A stretch of 64,000 bases of DNA from Nocardia sp. NBC_01730. Its GTDB lineage: Bacteria > Actinomycetota > Actinomycetes > Mycobacteriales > Mycobacteriaceae. Of this stretch, positions 26,121 through 35,254 are shown one piece after another. A model generated the notes under the pieces. It did not search any database, was not told where the DNA came from, and was given only the letters and a program-made list of their open reading frames with translations. Made by a program: the position numbers and the translations under genes. Every line of letters begins with the position of its first letter. The stretch's first letter is position 1. The stretch is from positions 6,324,001 through 6,388,000 of the forward strand of contig NZ_CP109162.1 of the NCBI RefSeq assembly GCF_035920445.1. The letters run 5' to 3'.

Positions 26121-26150
26121 TCCCTGGCCACGCACGTGCGTGGCCAGGGA
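26121..26150. terminator. Perfect 30-bp palindrome terminating marP and ephE
   Basis: Two 15-base arms (TCCCTGGCCACGCAC and complement) meet with no spacer between the converging genes. In RNA it forms an 11-13 bp stem with a small loop. Confidence 0.8.
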
Positions 26151-26175
26151 AGCACGCGGCGAAACGCGAAAAGGC

Positions 26176-27111
26176 TCAGGGAAGGAGCTTCGCAAGCTCC
26201 GTCGTGACGGCATCCGGGTTCTCCTGATGGGCGAAGTGGCCCGCGGCGGGAATGGCGACCAGGCGCCGTTCTGGCGAAAGGTGATGGCCGCGGCGGACCG
26301 TGCCGGTCAGCACGTACGGGTCGAGGTCGCCGCGCATGGCAAGCACCGGGATATGGATGGGTGCGCGCATGGTCGCCATGAACCGGCGGCCGTCCGGGCG
26401 CCACTGGCTGCGGAACGCCCAGCGCTGATACTCCAGCGCACAGTGCGCCGCGCCGGGGATCTGGATGGCCGACCGCATCCGTCGCGCGGTGTCGACGAAT
26501 TCGGCGGTGCCCGACCAGCCTGCGCTCACCCGCTGCCGCAGCAACCGTTCAACCTCGAAGCCATCGGCCGTGGTCAGCAGGTGCTCGCCGTAGCGAGGGA
26601 GTTGGTAGCGCAGGAAGTTCGGCAGCCAGGCCGCGCGCTGGCGGCGGTTGCGCAGCACCGCGCTCTTCAGCGCCGACGGATGCGGCGAGCCGACCAGCGC
26701 GATCGAGCGGACCAGCCGCGGGTGCAGCACGGCGGTCGTCCAGCAGACCAGCCCGCCGTCGGCATGCCCGACCAGCGTGGCGTCGGTGTAGCCGAGTGCG
26801 CGGATGAGCCCGGCGACGTCACCTGCCAATGTCCAGCCGTCGTAGCCACGCGGGGGTTTGTCGCTGTCGCCGTAGCCGCGCAGGTCGACAGCGACGGCGC
26901 GATAGCCGAGGTCGGCGAGGCCGGTCAGCTGATTACGCCAAGACCACCAGAAGTCCGCGAATCCGTGCAGCAGCACGACGAGCGGGGCGTCGGAACGCTC
27001 GGTGGCCGCCTCGACGACATGGAATCGAATGCCGTTGGCATGAACATCCCGATGCGTCCACGGTCCGTCGTAGCGGACGCTGGACGGGTCCGGAAGCAAG
27101 TTCGACGACAC
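26176..27111 (-). CDS. ephE: Alpha/beta hydrolase annotated by position as EphE (nucleophile residue changed)
   Basis: This 311-residue protein has the epoxide-hydrolase-like layout: HGFADFWWSW oxyanion region, a strand-turn GHADGG at residues 115-120, a helical cap, the GDLDPYV acid loop and GHFAHQE His. In active epoxide hydrolases the turn is GHDWGG and the Asp is the nucleophile. Here that position is Ala117, with Asp118 after it, and HGxP reads HGFA. Catalysis may therefore be altered or lost. A leaderless TAGGCT lies 8 nt before the GTG. The position matches Rv3670. Confidence 0.85.
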   Translation of the reverse strand: MSSNLLPDPSSVRYDGPWTHRDVHANGIRFHVVEAATERSDAPLVVLLHGFADFWWSWRNQLTGLADLGYRAVAVDLRGYGDSDKPPRGYDGWTLAGDVAGLIRALGYTDATLVGHADGGLVCWTTAVLHPRLVRSIALVGSPHPSALKSAVLRNRRQRAAWLPNFLRYQLPRYGEHLLTTADGFEVERLLRQRVSAGWSGTAEFVDTARRMRSAIQIPGAAHCALEYQRWAFRSQWRPDGRRFMATMRAPIHIPVLAMRGDLDPYVLTGTVRRGHHLSPERRLVAIPAAGHFAHQENPDAVTTELAKLLP

Positions 27112-27119
27112 GGCGATCG

Positions 27120-27125
27120 AGCCTA
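27120..27125 (-). promoter_or_regulatory. -10 element for leaderless ephE mRNA
   Basis: TAGGCT, eight bases, GTG. Confidence 0.45.
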
Positions 27126-27156
27126 GTAGCCGCCGTACCCGCCCGCTGACGCGCGC

Positions 27157-27663
27157 CTAGGAAGTCCGCTTCTCCAACACGAGGTGGTCGTCGTGTGCGG
27201 ACCCGCCGAGGCTGTGCGGCAGTACCGTGCGCGCCTGCTTGAGCGAGTCGATCGTCTTCTCCGGCGCGCGCAGCTTCTTCACCCGCAGGTAGCCGAGCAA
27301 CGCGAGCACCGCGGTCGCCACGACCATCAGAACGAAGACGATCAGGAAGGCGGCCCAACGCGCCAGCCACACGTCGAGGAGTTCACCGACGAAGAAGAAA
27401 AAGAAGAAGGTGCTGAACAGCAGGACGGTCAGGGCGAGGATGAAGTAGACGCTGCCCTGGAGGCCCTTCTTGATCTCGCCGGTGACCTCGGCCTTGGCCA
27501 GTTCGACCTCGGCGCGGACCAGGGTCGACATCTGCTCGGTGGCGTCGCGGACCAGGCTCCCGAAACTCGCGGAGCCGAGGGGATCGGTGTCCGACAGGGG
27601 AATGGAGGTTACCGTACGACCGCGCTGTGCGTCGCTCCCGTTACCGCCGTGGTTGAAACTCAC
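27157..27663 (-). CDS. Actinobacterial holin-X / phage-holin-like membrane protein (Rv3669-like)
   Basis: This 168-residue protein has an amphipathic N-terminal region with LVRAEVELAKAEV, the signature of the PF07332-type family. Two membrane helices follow (about 72-97, unusually Phe-rich TFFFFFFVG, and 100-125), then a short polar tail. The GTG start has AGAAGGG 8 nt upstream. Despite the holin name, chromosomal members are of unknown function and usually lie near membrane stress genes. Confidence 0.82.
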   Translation of the reverse strand: MSFNHGGNGSDAQRGRTVTSIPLSDTDPLGSASFGSLVRDATEQMSTLVRAEVELAKAEVTGEIKKGLQGSVYFILALTVLLFSTFFFFFFVGELLDVWLARWAAFLIVFVLMVVATAVLALLGYLRVKKLRAPEKTIDSLKQARTVLPHSLGGSAHDDHLVLEKRTS

Positions 27664-27701
27664 TTGGTCGACCCTTCTCCCTGTCCCGGCACTGCTTCGG
27701 C

Positions 27702-27932
27702 TCCGTTCTCTCTGCGGCGCTCCCGGTCCCCTCCGTGGTCACGCAGGCTACCGCCTCCGGGCACATCGCTCGCGCCGCTCTGTTCTCTCTGCGGCGCTCC
27801 CGGTGCCCTTCGTGGTCACGCAGGCTACCGCCTCCGGGCACATCGCTCGCGCCGCTCTGTTCTCTCTGCGGCGCTCCCGGTGCCCTTCGTGGTCACGCAG
27901 GCTACCGCCTCCGGGCACATCGCTCGCGCCGC
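27702..27932. repeat. Tandem array of three 77-bp units
   Basis: Units begin CTCCGTTCTCTCTGCGGCGC or a near match, with identical words exactly 77 bases apart at 27705, 27782 and 27859. The last two copies are almost identical. The array fills the space between the holin-like gene and nhaA and abuts the nhaA stop. A diverged single copy lies at 22249. Confidence 0.92.
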
Positions 27933-27933
27933 A

Positions 27934-29154
27934 TCACTCTTCACGTTGTAGCGCACGCGCGTCCCGCCGCGCCTGGTGGACACGCCCACGCCGCAACAGT
28001 AGCGCCGAACCCGCGAGCGACGCCGTCATCGACGTGACCAGCACAGCGGCCTTCGCCAATTCGACGGCGGAGCCGTCTCCGACGTCGCCCAGCGCGAGTT
28101 CCGCCACGAGAAGGCTAACCGTGAAGCCGATCGCGCCGAGCACCGACAGGGCGAACATGTCCCGGTACCCCAGCCCCATCGGGCGTTTCGCAATGCCCAA
28201 TCGGATTGCGACCCAGCTGATCCCGAAGATGCCGATGGTCTTGCCCAGCAGCAAGCCGAGAATCACGGCCAGTGCCAGCCTATCGGTGAACAGTTCGCCG
28301 AACACATTGGTATCCAACGGAACTCCCGACGCGAACAGTGCGAACAGCGGGACGCACAGTCCTGCGGAGATCGGCTGGATCAAGTGTTCGAGCCGGGTGG
28401 CGGGCGCCTGCCCCTCGCCTGGGTCCGGCCGCACCCTGGTGAGCAGGCCCAACGCCACGCCCGCCAGGGTCGGGTGGATGCCCGCCTCGTGTAGCGCGTA
28501 CCAGGACACCAGCGCCAGCGGGACATAGAGGATCGGCGTGCTGATCCGTTTGTGCTGGGCAAGCGCCCACCCGGCGAAGCAAGCCGCGGCGGCGAGCAAC
28601 CACAGCAGCGACAGTGCGCCGGTGAACAGCACGGCGATCAGGATGATCGCCAACAGGTCGTCGACCACCGCGAGACTGAGCAGGAACACGCGCGCGCTTG
28701 CCGGGATGCGCGAGCCCGTCATCGCGAGCACGGCCAGCGCGAACGCGATGTCGGTGGCGACCGGGATGGCCCAGCCGCGCTCCATGCCTGGGACGCCGAA
28801 GCCGACCGCCGACGCGATCAGCGCCGGGGTCACCACGCCGCCGACCGCCGCGACGATCGGCAGCGCGGCGCGCCTGCGGTCGGCCAGTTCGCCGACGACG
28901 AACTCGCGTTTGAGCTCGAGGCCCGCGACGAAGAAGAAGATCGCGAGCAGGCCGTCCTTGGTCCAGTCGGCCAGGGTCCATTCCACATGCAGCGGCCAGA
29001 TGGCGACGACCGTGTCGGTCATCCGCACGTAGCTGTCGGCCCATGGCGAATTCGCCCACAGCAACGCGACAGCTGCCGCGATCAGAAGCAGTGCGCCGCC
29101 GACGGTCTCGGTGCGGAGATAGCGGGTCAGTTCCGAGCGCACCTGCGTGATCAC
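27934..29154 (-). CDS. nhaA: Na+/H+ antiporter NhaA
   Basis: This 406-residue protein has about 12 membrane helices. Family landmarks are WANSPWADSY near the start, KDGLLAIFFFVAGLELKRE, the VATDIAFALAVLAMTG block and the paired Asp of AVVDDLLAI that bind Na+/H+. The GTG start is preceded by GAAAGG at 6 nt. In M. tuberculosis this position holds Rv3668c instead, so nhaA looks like a lineage-specific insertion or replacement. It is followed directly by the 77-bp repeat array. Confidence 0.93.
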   Translation of the reverse strand: MITQVRSELTRYLRTETVGGALLLIAAAVALLWANSPWADSYVRMTDTVVAIWPLHVEWTLADWTKDGLLAIFFFVAGLELKREFVVGELADRRRAALPIVAAVGGVVTPALIASAVGFGVPGMERGWAIPVATDIAFALAVLAMTGSRIPASARVFLLSLAVVDDLLAIILIAVLFTGALSLLWLLAAAACFAGWALAQHKRISTPILYVPLALVSWYALHEAGIHPTLAGVALGLLTRVRPDPGEGQAPATRLEHLIQPISAGLCVPLFALFASGVPLDTNVFGELFTDRLALAVILGLLLGKTIGIFGISWVAIRLGIAKRPMGLGYRDMFALSVLGAIGFTVSLLVAELALGDVGDGSAVELAKAAVLVTSMTASLAGSALLLRRGRVHQARRDARALQREE

Positions 29155-29331
29155 GGGGAACCTTTCGGCGGAACGGTCAGGACGAGCGGACGCGCTCCCA
29201 CCGAATTAGGTTATCGGGCACACGACCGCACGCCGACCAGACTTCCCGGCACACCTCACGCAATTCTAACGGGCACGGCCGGTGACGAGGGACGTAACCG
29301 GCCATAGGATGCCGTTTTCACCCATGTCGGG

Positions 29332-31311
29332 TCAGGCTTTGCCCACCCGGATCGCTTCGAAGACGCTGGGGTCGACCAGGGTCGAGGTGTCGCCGAGTTC
29401 GCGTCCTTCGGCGATGTCGCGTAGTAGGCGGCGCATGATTTTGCCGCTGCGGGTTTTGGGGAGTTCGGGGACGATGTGGATTTCTCTGGGTCGCGCGATC
29501 GGGCTGATTTCTTGGGATACCTCTGCTTTGAGTTCGTCGATCAGGTCGGTTCCGGTGTTGTCGGTTTCGGCGGTGAGGATGACGAAGGCGACGATGCCTT
29601 GGCCGGTGGTGGCGTCGGTGGCGCCGACGACCGCGGCTTCGGCGACGCCGTGGTGTCCGACGAGCGCGGATTCGACTTCGGCGGTGGAGATGCGGTGGCC
29701 GGAGACGTTCATGACGTCATCGACACGGCCGAGTATCCACAGGTCACCGTCGGTGTCGAGGGTGGCGCCGTCGCCGGCGAAGTACCAGCCGTGTTCGGCG
29801 AAGCGTGTCCAGTAGGTTTCGCGGAAGCGTTCGGTATCGCCCCAGATACCACGCAGCATGGCAGGCCATGGCTGATCGAGCACGAGGTAGCCGACGACCG
29901 CGGAGCGGTCCGAGGAATCGGCCTCGGTATGGGGTTGGTGTACCGGTTGGCCGTCCTCGTCGACCACTTGTGCGGAGATCCCGGGTAGCGGGGTCATCGC
30001 GGCGCCGGGTTTGGTGGCGGTGACCCCGGGTAGCGGGGAGATCATGATGGCGCCGGTTTCGGTTTGCCACCAGGTGTCCACGATCGGGGTGCGGTTACCG
30101 CCGATCACCTCGCGGTACCAGCGCCAGGCTTCGGGGTTGATCGGTTCGCCGACGGATCCGAGTAGCCGGATGCTGGACAGGTCGTGCGCGGCGGGGATCT
30201 GCTTACCCCATTTCATGAAGGTGCGTACCAGGGTCGGTGCGGTGTAGTAGATGGTGACGCCGTATTTTTCGATGATTTCGAAGTGTCGGTGCTCGTTCGG
30301 CGAGTTGGGGGTGCCTTCGTAGACGACCTGGGTAGCGCGGTTGGACAGAGGCCCGTAGACGATATAGCTGTGTCCGGTGACCCAGCCGATGTCGGCGGTG
30401 CACCAGTAGATGTCTTGTCCGGGTTTGTGGTCGAAGACGGTGTGGTGGGTGTAGGAGGTTTGGGTGAGGTAGCCGCCGCTGGTGTGCAGGATGCCTTTGG
30501 GTTTTCCGGTGGTACCGGAGGTGTAGAGGATGAACAGGGGGTGTTCGGCGTCGAAGGGCTGGGCCTGGTGTTCGGGGGCGGCTCGCCCGACGGTGTCGTG
30601 CCACCACAGGTCGCGGCCCTCGGCCCAGGGCACTTCGATCCCGGTGCGGCGCACCACCAGCACATGCTCGACACTGCAGGGCGCATCACCATGGGCCGAT
30701 AGCGCTTCGTCGACAGCCGCCTTCAGCGGTACGGGCTTGCCGCGGCGCCACTGCCCGTCGGTAGTGATGATCAACCGGGCACCGGCGTCGTCGACACGCT
30801 GTCGAAGGGCGGTGGGGGAGAATCCGGCGAACACGACCGAGTGGGTAAGGCCCAGCCGGGCACAGGCGAGCATAGCGACGATGGCCTCGGGCACCATCGG
30901 CATGTATATGGCGACCCGGTCGCCGGCCCGCAACCCGAGTTCGGTCAAACAGTTGGCCGCCCGGCACACCTCGGCGAGCAGTTCTGTGTAGGTGATGGCG
31001 CGGGAGTCGCCGGGTTCGCCTTCCCAATGGATGGCGACTTGGTCGCCGTACCCGTCCAGGACATGCCGGTCCACACAGTTGTAGGCGACGTTGAGCGTGC
31101 CGCCGACGAACCACTTCGCCACCGGCGCGGCACTCCAGTCCAGCACCCGATCGAACGGGCGATGCCACTGCAGCCGATCGGCCTGCTCACCCCAGAACGC
31201 GTCGCGATCGACCGTCGCCCGCTGGTAGAGCGTGGCATCGGCGTTCGCCGCGGCGGCGAATTCCGCGGTCGGCGGGTACGAGTCCCTGTGGTCGGCGGTG
31301 GTTTCGGTCAT
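29332..31311 (-). CDS. acs: Acetyl-CoA synthetase
   Basis: This 659-residue protein has the ANL-superfamily motifs: [17 protein letters not shown] (P-loop), [23 protein letters not shown], and [11 protein letters not shown] with the regulatory acetylation Lys near the C-terminus. It makes acetyl-CoA from acetate, ATP and CoA. It is divergent from dppA, as in M. tuberculosis (Rv3667). Codon use shifts inside the gene: about the first 100 codons prefer GAG, CTG and CCG like neighbours, while later codons prefer GAA, AAA, CAA, CTA and CCC. Confidence 0.95.
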   Translation of the reverse strand: MTETTADHRDSYPPTAEFAAAANADATLYQRATVDRDAFWGEQADRLQWHRPFDRVLDWSAAPVAKWFVGGTLNVAYNCVDRHVLDGYGDQVAIHWEGEPGDSRAITYTELLAEVCRAANCLTELGLRAGDRVAIYMPMVPEAIVAMLACARLGLTHSVVFAGFSPTALRQRVDDAGARLIITTDGQWRRGKPVPLKAAVDEALSAHGDAPCSVEHVLVVRRTGIEVPWAEGRDLWWHDTVGRAAPEHQAQPFDAEHPLFILYTSGTTGKPKGILHTSGGYLTQTSYTHHTVFDHKPGQDIYWCTADIGWVTGHSYIVYGPLSNRATQVVYEGTPNSPNEHRHFEIIEKYGVTIYYTAPTLVRTFMKWGKQIPAAHDLSSIRLLGSVGEPINPEAWRWYREVIGGNRTPIVDTWWQTETGAIMISPLPGVTATKPGAAMTPLPGISAQVVDEDGQPVHQPHTEADSSDRSAVVGYLVLDQPWPAMLRGIWGDTERFRETYWTRFAEHGWYFAGDGATLDTDGDLWILGRVDDVMNVSGHRISTAEVESALVGHHGVAEAAVVGATDATTGQGIVAFVILTAETDNTGTDLIDELKAEVSQEISPIARPREIHIVPELPKTRSGKIMRRLLRDIAEGRELGDTSTLVDPSVFEAIRVGKA

Positions 31312-31704
31312 CTCATCTCTTCTTTCCACGTAGCCTGAGCGCACGAATCGACGCAGCCGAGTTCGACAGTAATCAACTGTGACCTGAGCCGCGTCCGGTG
31401 TGCCCACCGGGTTCGATACCGTCACGCGGTGCGCGATCGACACGGCGGCGGCCGGTCCGTGGTCCCATCGGATCGCCTCGACGGAGGCGATGTTGCGGCG
31501 AACGGATCAATTTCGCGTGAGTTTTGACGTGTTTCTGTGATGTTGCCGGATTGGTAACAAGTGGAATGAACTCGGGTCGATCCGATGACAGCGTCTGCCG
31601 CGGTGGATACTCTGCGAACACCCAAGGCGGATCGTGTCGGCGTGCGCTGATGGACCTCGCGCGCCTGTCGTCGGTTTCCCCCCTTCACGCACCGGGAGAA
31701 TGCG
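31312..31704. promoter_or_regulatory. Divergent control region between acs and dppA
   Basis: No gene is seen. A moderately AT-rich stretch (31505-31575) probably holds the promoters. I do not see a clear Crp box or palindrome. Confidence 0.45.
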
Positions 31705-33312
31705 TTGAGATTCCACAGAGCGATGGCGCTGACCGCGGCTGTACTTCTGGCCACAAGCCTCGGACTGGCCGCCTGTTCGTCGGACGACGGTGCCGACGCC
31801 GACATCATCACCGTGAACGGCGGCGAGCCACAGAATCCGTTGGTACCTACCAACACCAACGAGAACATGGGTGGTCGTGTGGTGGACCGACTGTTCGCTG
31901 GCCTGAAATATTACGACGCCGACGGCAAGGCGCACGACGAAATGGCGGAGTCGATCCAGACCACGGATCGGAAGAACTATCGGGTCACCATCAAGCCGAA
32001 CTGGAAGTTCAGCGACGGCACTCCGGTGACCGCGAAGTCGTTCGTCGACGCGTGGAACTACGGCGCGCTCGGCACCAACGCCCAGCTGCAGAGCTATGTG
32101 TTCACTCCCATCCTCGGCTTCGAGGAGGTATCGGCGGAAAACCCGACGGCACAGACGATGTCGGGCCTGAAGGTGGTCGATGACCGCACTTTCACCATCG
32201 AGCTGAAGGCGCCGTCGATCGATTTCGAGACCGGGCTCGGGTACGCGCCGTTCTATCCGCTGCCGGAGGTCGCGTTCGAGGACATCAAGGCATTCGGGGA
32301 GAACCCGATCGGCAACGGTCCGTACAAGTTCGCCGGTACCGGAGCGTGGGAGCACAACGTCAAGATCGATCTGGTGTCCAATCCGGACTACCCGGGCCGT
32401 CGCCCGGCTAAGAACAAGGGCCTGCGGTTCGTGATGTACCAGTCCTTCGACACCGCCTACGCGGATCTGCAGGCGGGCAACCTCGATGCGCTGGACACCG
32501 TGCCCGACAGCGCGCTCACCTCCTACAAGCAAGATCTCGGCGACCGCGCGATCACGAAGCCGACCGCGCAGAACCAGCACATCGGCATCCAATCCAATGT
32601 CGCGCACTTCGCGGGTGCGGAAGGGCTGTTGCGGCGCAGAGCGATTTCGCTGGCCATCAATCGAGAACAGATCTGCGAGAACATCTTCCACGGCACCCGG
32701 ATTCCGGCCCTCGACTTCACCGCGAGCACGCTGCCCGGGTTCGACGGAAACCTGCCCGGCGTAGAGATGCTGAAGTACAACCCCGACGAGGCCAAGAAAC
32801 TGTGGGCGCAAGCCGACGCGATCTCGCCGTGGTCGGGTCGCTATGAGATCGCCTACAACTCCGACGGCGGCCATCAGGCCTGGGTCGAGGCCGTGGCGAA
32901 CAGTGTGAAGAACACCCTCGCCATCGACGCGATCGGCACACCCTACCCGACGTTCAAGAATATTCGCGACGAGGTGAACGGACGCACCATCGACAAGGCG
33001 TTCCGGTACGGCTGGCAGGGTGATTACCCCACGATGCTGCAGTTCCTCACCTCGCAGTACTACAGCTACTCCGACACCAACAACGTCGACTACAAGAGCC
33101 CCGAGTTCGACCGTCTGCTCGACGCCGCTCAGGCCGCCCCGACCCAGGAGGAGTCCTACAAGATCGTCGCGCGGGCGCAGGAGCTGCTGCTCGCGGACAT
33201 GGCCGACATCCCGGTGCTCGACTACGTCGCCGCAGCGGGCCGCTCGGACAAGGTGCAGAAGGCCGAACTCGCCTGGAACGGTCTGTTCGACTTCGAGAAC
33301 ATCGAGAAATAG
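31705..33312 (+). CDS. dppA: Dipeptide/oligopeptide ABC transporter, substrate-binding lipoprotein
   Basis: This 535-residue lipoprotein has a signal peptide ending in the lipobox LAAC (Cys24). It then carries the SBP family 5 fold with WKFSDGTPVTAKSFVDAW near the N-terminus and a C-terminal lobe. It captures peptides outside the membrane. The TTG start follows GGGAGA at 5 nt. It is the first gene of a four-gene operon, matching Rv3666c-Rv3663c, whose product in M. tuberculosis is linked to peptide and haem uptake. Confidence 0.93.
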   Translation: MRFHRAMALTAAVLLATSLGLAACSSDDGADADIITVNGGEPQNPLVPTNTNENMGGRVVDRLFAGLKYYDADGKAHDEMAESIQTTDRKNYRVTIKPNWKFSDGTPVTAKSFVDAWNYGALGTNAQLQSYVFTPILGFEEVSAENPTAQTMSGLKVVDDRTFTIELKAPSIDFETGLGYAPFYPLPEVAFEDIKAFGENPIGNGPYKFAGTGAWEHNVKIDLVSNPDYPGRRPAKNKGLRFVMYQSFDTAYADLQAGNLDALDTVPDSALTSYKQDLGDRAITKPTAQNQHIGIQSNVAHFAGAEGLLRRRAISLAINREQICENIFHGTRIPALDFTASTLPGFDGNLPGVEMLKYNPDEAKKLWAQADAISPWSGRYEIAYNSDGGHQAWVEAVANSVKNTLAIDAIGTPYPTFKNIRDEVNGRTIDKAFRYGWQGDYPTMLQFLTSQYYSYSDTNNVDYKSPEFDRLLDAAQAAPTQEESYKIVARAQELLLADMADIPVLDYVAAAGRSDKVQKAELAWNGLFDFENIEK

Positions 33313-33375
33313 CCGCTCGGCGATTCGCGTCGTCTCCGGTTGGCGGCGCGGATCACCGCTCACCCAGGAGGCGTA

Positions 33376-34302
33376 ATGGCCTGGTATGTCGTGCGGCGTC
33401 TGCTCCAGATGATCCCCGTGTTCCTCGGGGCGACGTTGCTCATCTATGCCCTGGTGTTCCTTGTCCCCGGCGACCCGATCCACGCGCTGGCCGGCGACAA
33501 GCCGATGACGCCCGCGGTGGAGGCCCAGCTTCGCGCGCGCTACCACCTCGACCAGCCATTCATCGTGCAATACCTGCTGTACCTGAAGGGCATCGTCACG
33601 TTGGACTTCGGCACGGCCTTCTCCGGCAGGCCGGTGCGTGACGAGCTCGCGCGTGCCTTTCCGATCACCATCAGACTGGCGTTCATGGCCTTGGTCATCG
33701 AGGCCGTGTTCGGCGTCGTGTTCGGCTTGATCGCCGGGCTGCGCAAAGGCAAGCTGTTCGACTCGACGATGCTGGTGATCAGCCTGATCGTCATCGCGGT
33801 GCCGGTTTTCGTGGTGGGCTTCCTCGCGCAGTTCCTGCTCGGGGTGAAATGGGGGATCGCGCCGGTGACCGTCACCGGGAAGGCCAGCGTCGGGGAGCTG
33901 CTGGTTCCGGCGTTCGTGCTGGGCTCGCTGTCGTTCGCCTACGTGCTGCGGCTGACGCGAAACTCGGTGGCGGAGAACATGTCCGCCGACTACGTACGAA
34001 CCGCGACCGCGAAGGGGCTCAGCAGGCCGCGTGTGGTGACCGTGCACATCCTGCGCAATTCGATGATCCCGGTGATCACCTTCCTCGGTGCCGACCTCGG
34101 CGCGCTGATGGGCGGGGCGATCGTCACCGAGGGCATCTTCAACATCCCCGGTGTGGGCGGCACGCTTTACCAGGCGATCACCAGGGGCGAACCGCCGACG
34201 GTGGTCTCGTTCGTCACGGTGCTCATCGTCATCTTTCTGATCTCCAATCTGGTCATCGACCTGCTCTACGCCGCACTCGACCCAAGGATTCGCTATGCCT
34301 GA
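33376..34302 (+). CDS. dppB: Peptide ABC transporter permease DppB
   Basis: This 308-residue protein has six membrane helices, the N-terminal YVVRRLLQMIPVFLGATLL anchor typical of DppB, and the EAA coupling loop ADYVRTATAKGLSRPRV. AGGAGG precedes the ATG at 4-5 nt, excluding the upstream in-frame ATG. It overlaps dppC by 8 bases. Confidence 0.94.
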   Translation: MAWYVVRRLLQMIPVFLGATLLIYALVFLVPGDPIHALAGDKPMTPAVEAQLRARYHLDQPFIVQYLLYLKGIVTLDFGTAFSGRPVRDELARAFPITIRLAFMALVIEAVFGVVFGLIAGLRKGKLFDSTMLVISLIVIAVPVFVVGFLAQFLLGVKWGIAPVTVTGKASVGELLVPAFVLGSLSFAYVLRLTRNSVAENMSADYVRTATAKGLSRPRVVTVHILRNSMIPVITFLGADLGALMGGAIVTEGIFNIPGVGGTLYQAITRGEPPTVVSFVTVLIVIFLISNLVIDLLYAALDPRIRYA

Positions 34303-35254
34303 CCCGAACAAAGGCTCCGGCCCGGAGCGCGTCGGGCAGGAGCACTTCGTCGCTCCGCCCGACGAGGTCGAGGTGCTCGGCACCGACGTGGTGGTGGATT
34401 CGGGTGCGCCGACCAGTATCTGGCGTGATGCATGGCGGCAGCTGCGGCGCAATCCGATCTTCGTCATCGCGGCGCTGTTGATCGTGTTCGTCCTGATCGT
34501 TGTGATCTGGCCGGGGTTGTTCACCGGCCAGGACCCCCGATACTGCAACGGCGACTTCAGCATGGACCCGAGCGGCGCGGGACATCCGTTCGGCTTCGAC
34601 AAGCAGGGATGCGACATCTATGCCCGAACCGTTTACGGCGCACGGGCTTCCGTGCTGGCCGGTGTCGGTGCGACGGTGCTGTTCGTGCTGATCGGCGGCA
34701 CGCTCGGGGCGCTCGCGGGCTTCTACGGCGGGCTGCTCGACTCGATCGTGTCTCGCGTCGCGGAGGTCTTCTATGCCATCCCGCTGATGCTGGCCGCCAT
34801 CGTGATCATGCAGCTGCTGGATTCGCGCACGATCTGGACGGTGGTCGTCATCCTCGCCTCGTTCACTTGGCCGCAGGCGGCGCGGATCGCCCGTAGCGCC
34901 GTGATCCAGGCGAAGAACAGTGATTACGTCACAGCGGCAAAGGCTTTGGGCGTCTCCCGAATGCAGACGTTGTTGCGTCACGTGCTGCCGAACGCGGCGG
35001 GACCGCTGATCGTGGTCACTACGCTGTGGCTCGGCGTCTTCATCGTCACCGAGGCGACGCTGTCCTACCTCGGCGTCGGATTGCCACGCACGGTCGTGTC
35101 CTGGGGCGCGGACATCGCCTCCGGGCAGAAGGAGATCCGCACGTCGGCGATCCTGTTCTATCCCGCGACGGCTCTGGCGCTCACCGTGCTGAGCTTCATC
35201 ATGCTGGGCGACGCTGTGCGTGACGCCCTCGACCCGAAGGCGAGGAAGCGATGA
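34295..35254 (+). CDS. dppC: Peptide ABC transporter permease DppC
   Basis: This 319-residue protein has an N-terminal cytosolic extension (about 45 residues), a first membrane helix, an extracytoplasmic loop with two Cys (YCNGDF, KQGCDIY), five further helices, and the EAA loop SDYVTAAKALGVSRMQT. It overlaps dppD by ATGA. Confidence 0.94.
   Translation: MPDPNKGSGPERVGQEHFVAPPDEVEVLGTDVVVDSGAPTSIWRDAWRQLRRNPIFVIAALLIVFVLIVVIWPGLFTGQDPRYCNGDFSMDPSGAGHPFGFDKQGCDIYARTVYGARASVLAGVGATVLFVLIGGTLGALAGFYGGLLDSIVSRVAEVFYAIPLMLAAIVIMQLLDSRTIWTVVVILASFTWPQAARIARSAVIQAKNSDYVTAAKALGVSRMQTLLRHVLPNAAGPLIVVTTLWLGVFIVTEATLSYLGVGLPRTVVSWGADIASGQKEIRTSAILFYPATALALTVLSFIMLGDAVRDALDPKARKR

Noticed and set aside
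27702..27932. Possible CRISPR or protein-coding repeats in the 77-bp array
   Set aside because: There are no spacers, and the period is not a multiple of three, so it is neither CRISPR nor a repeat protein.
31507..34617. Minus-strand open frame of over 1000 codons opposite dppA and dppB
   Set aside because: It is a codon-position shadow of the dpp genes, rich in His, Arg and Asp, with no domain; the plus-strand genes have motifs and ribosome sites.
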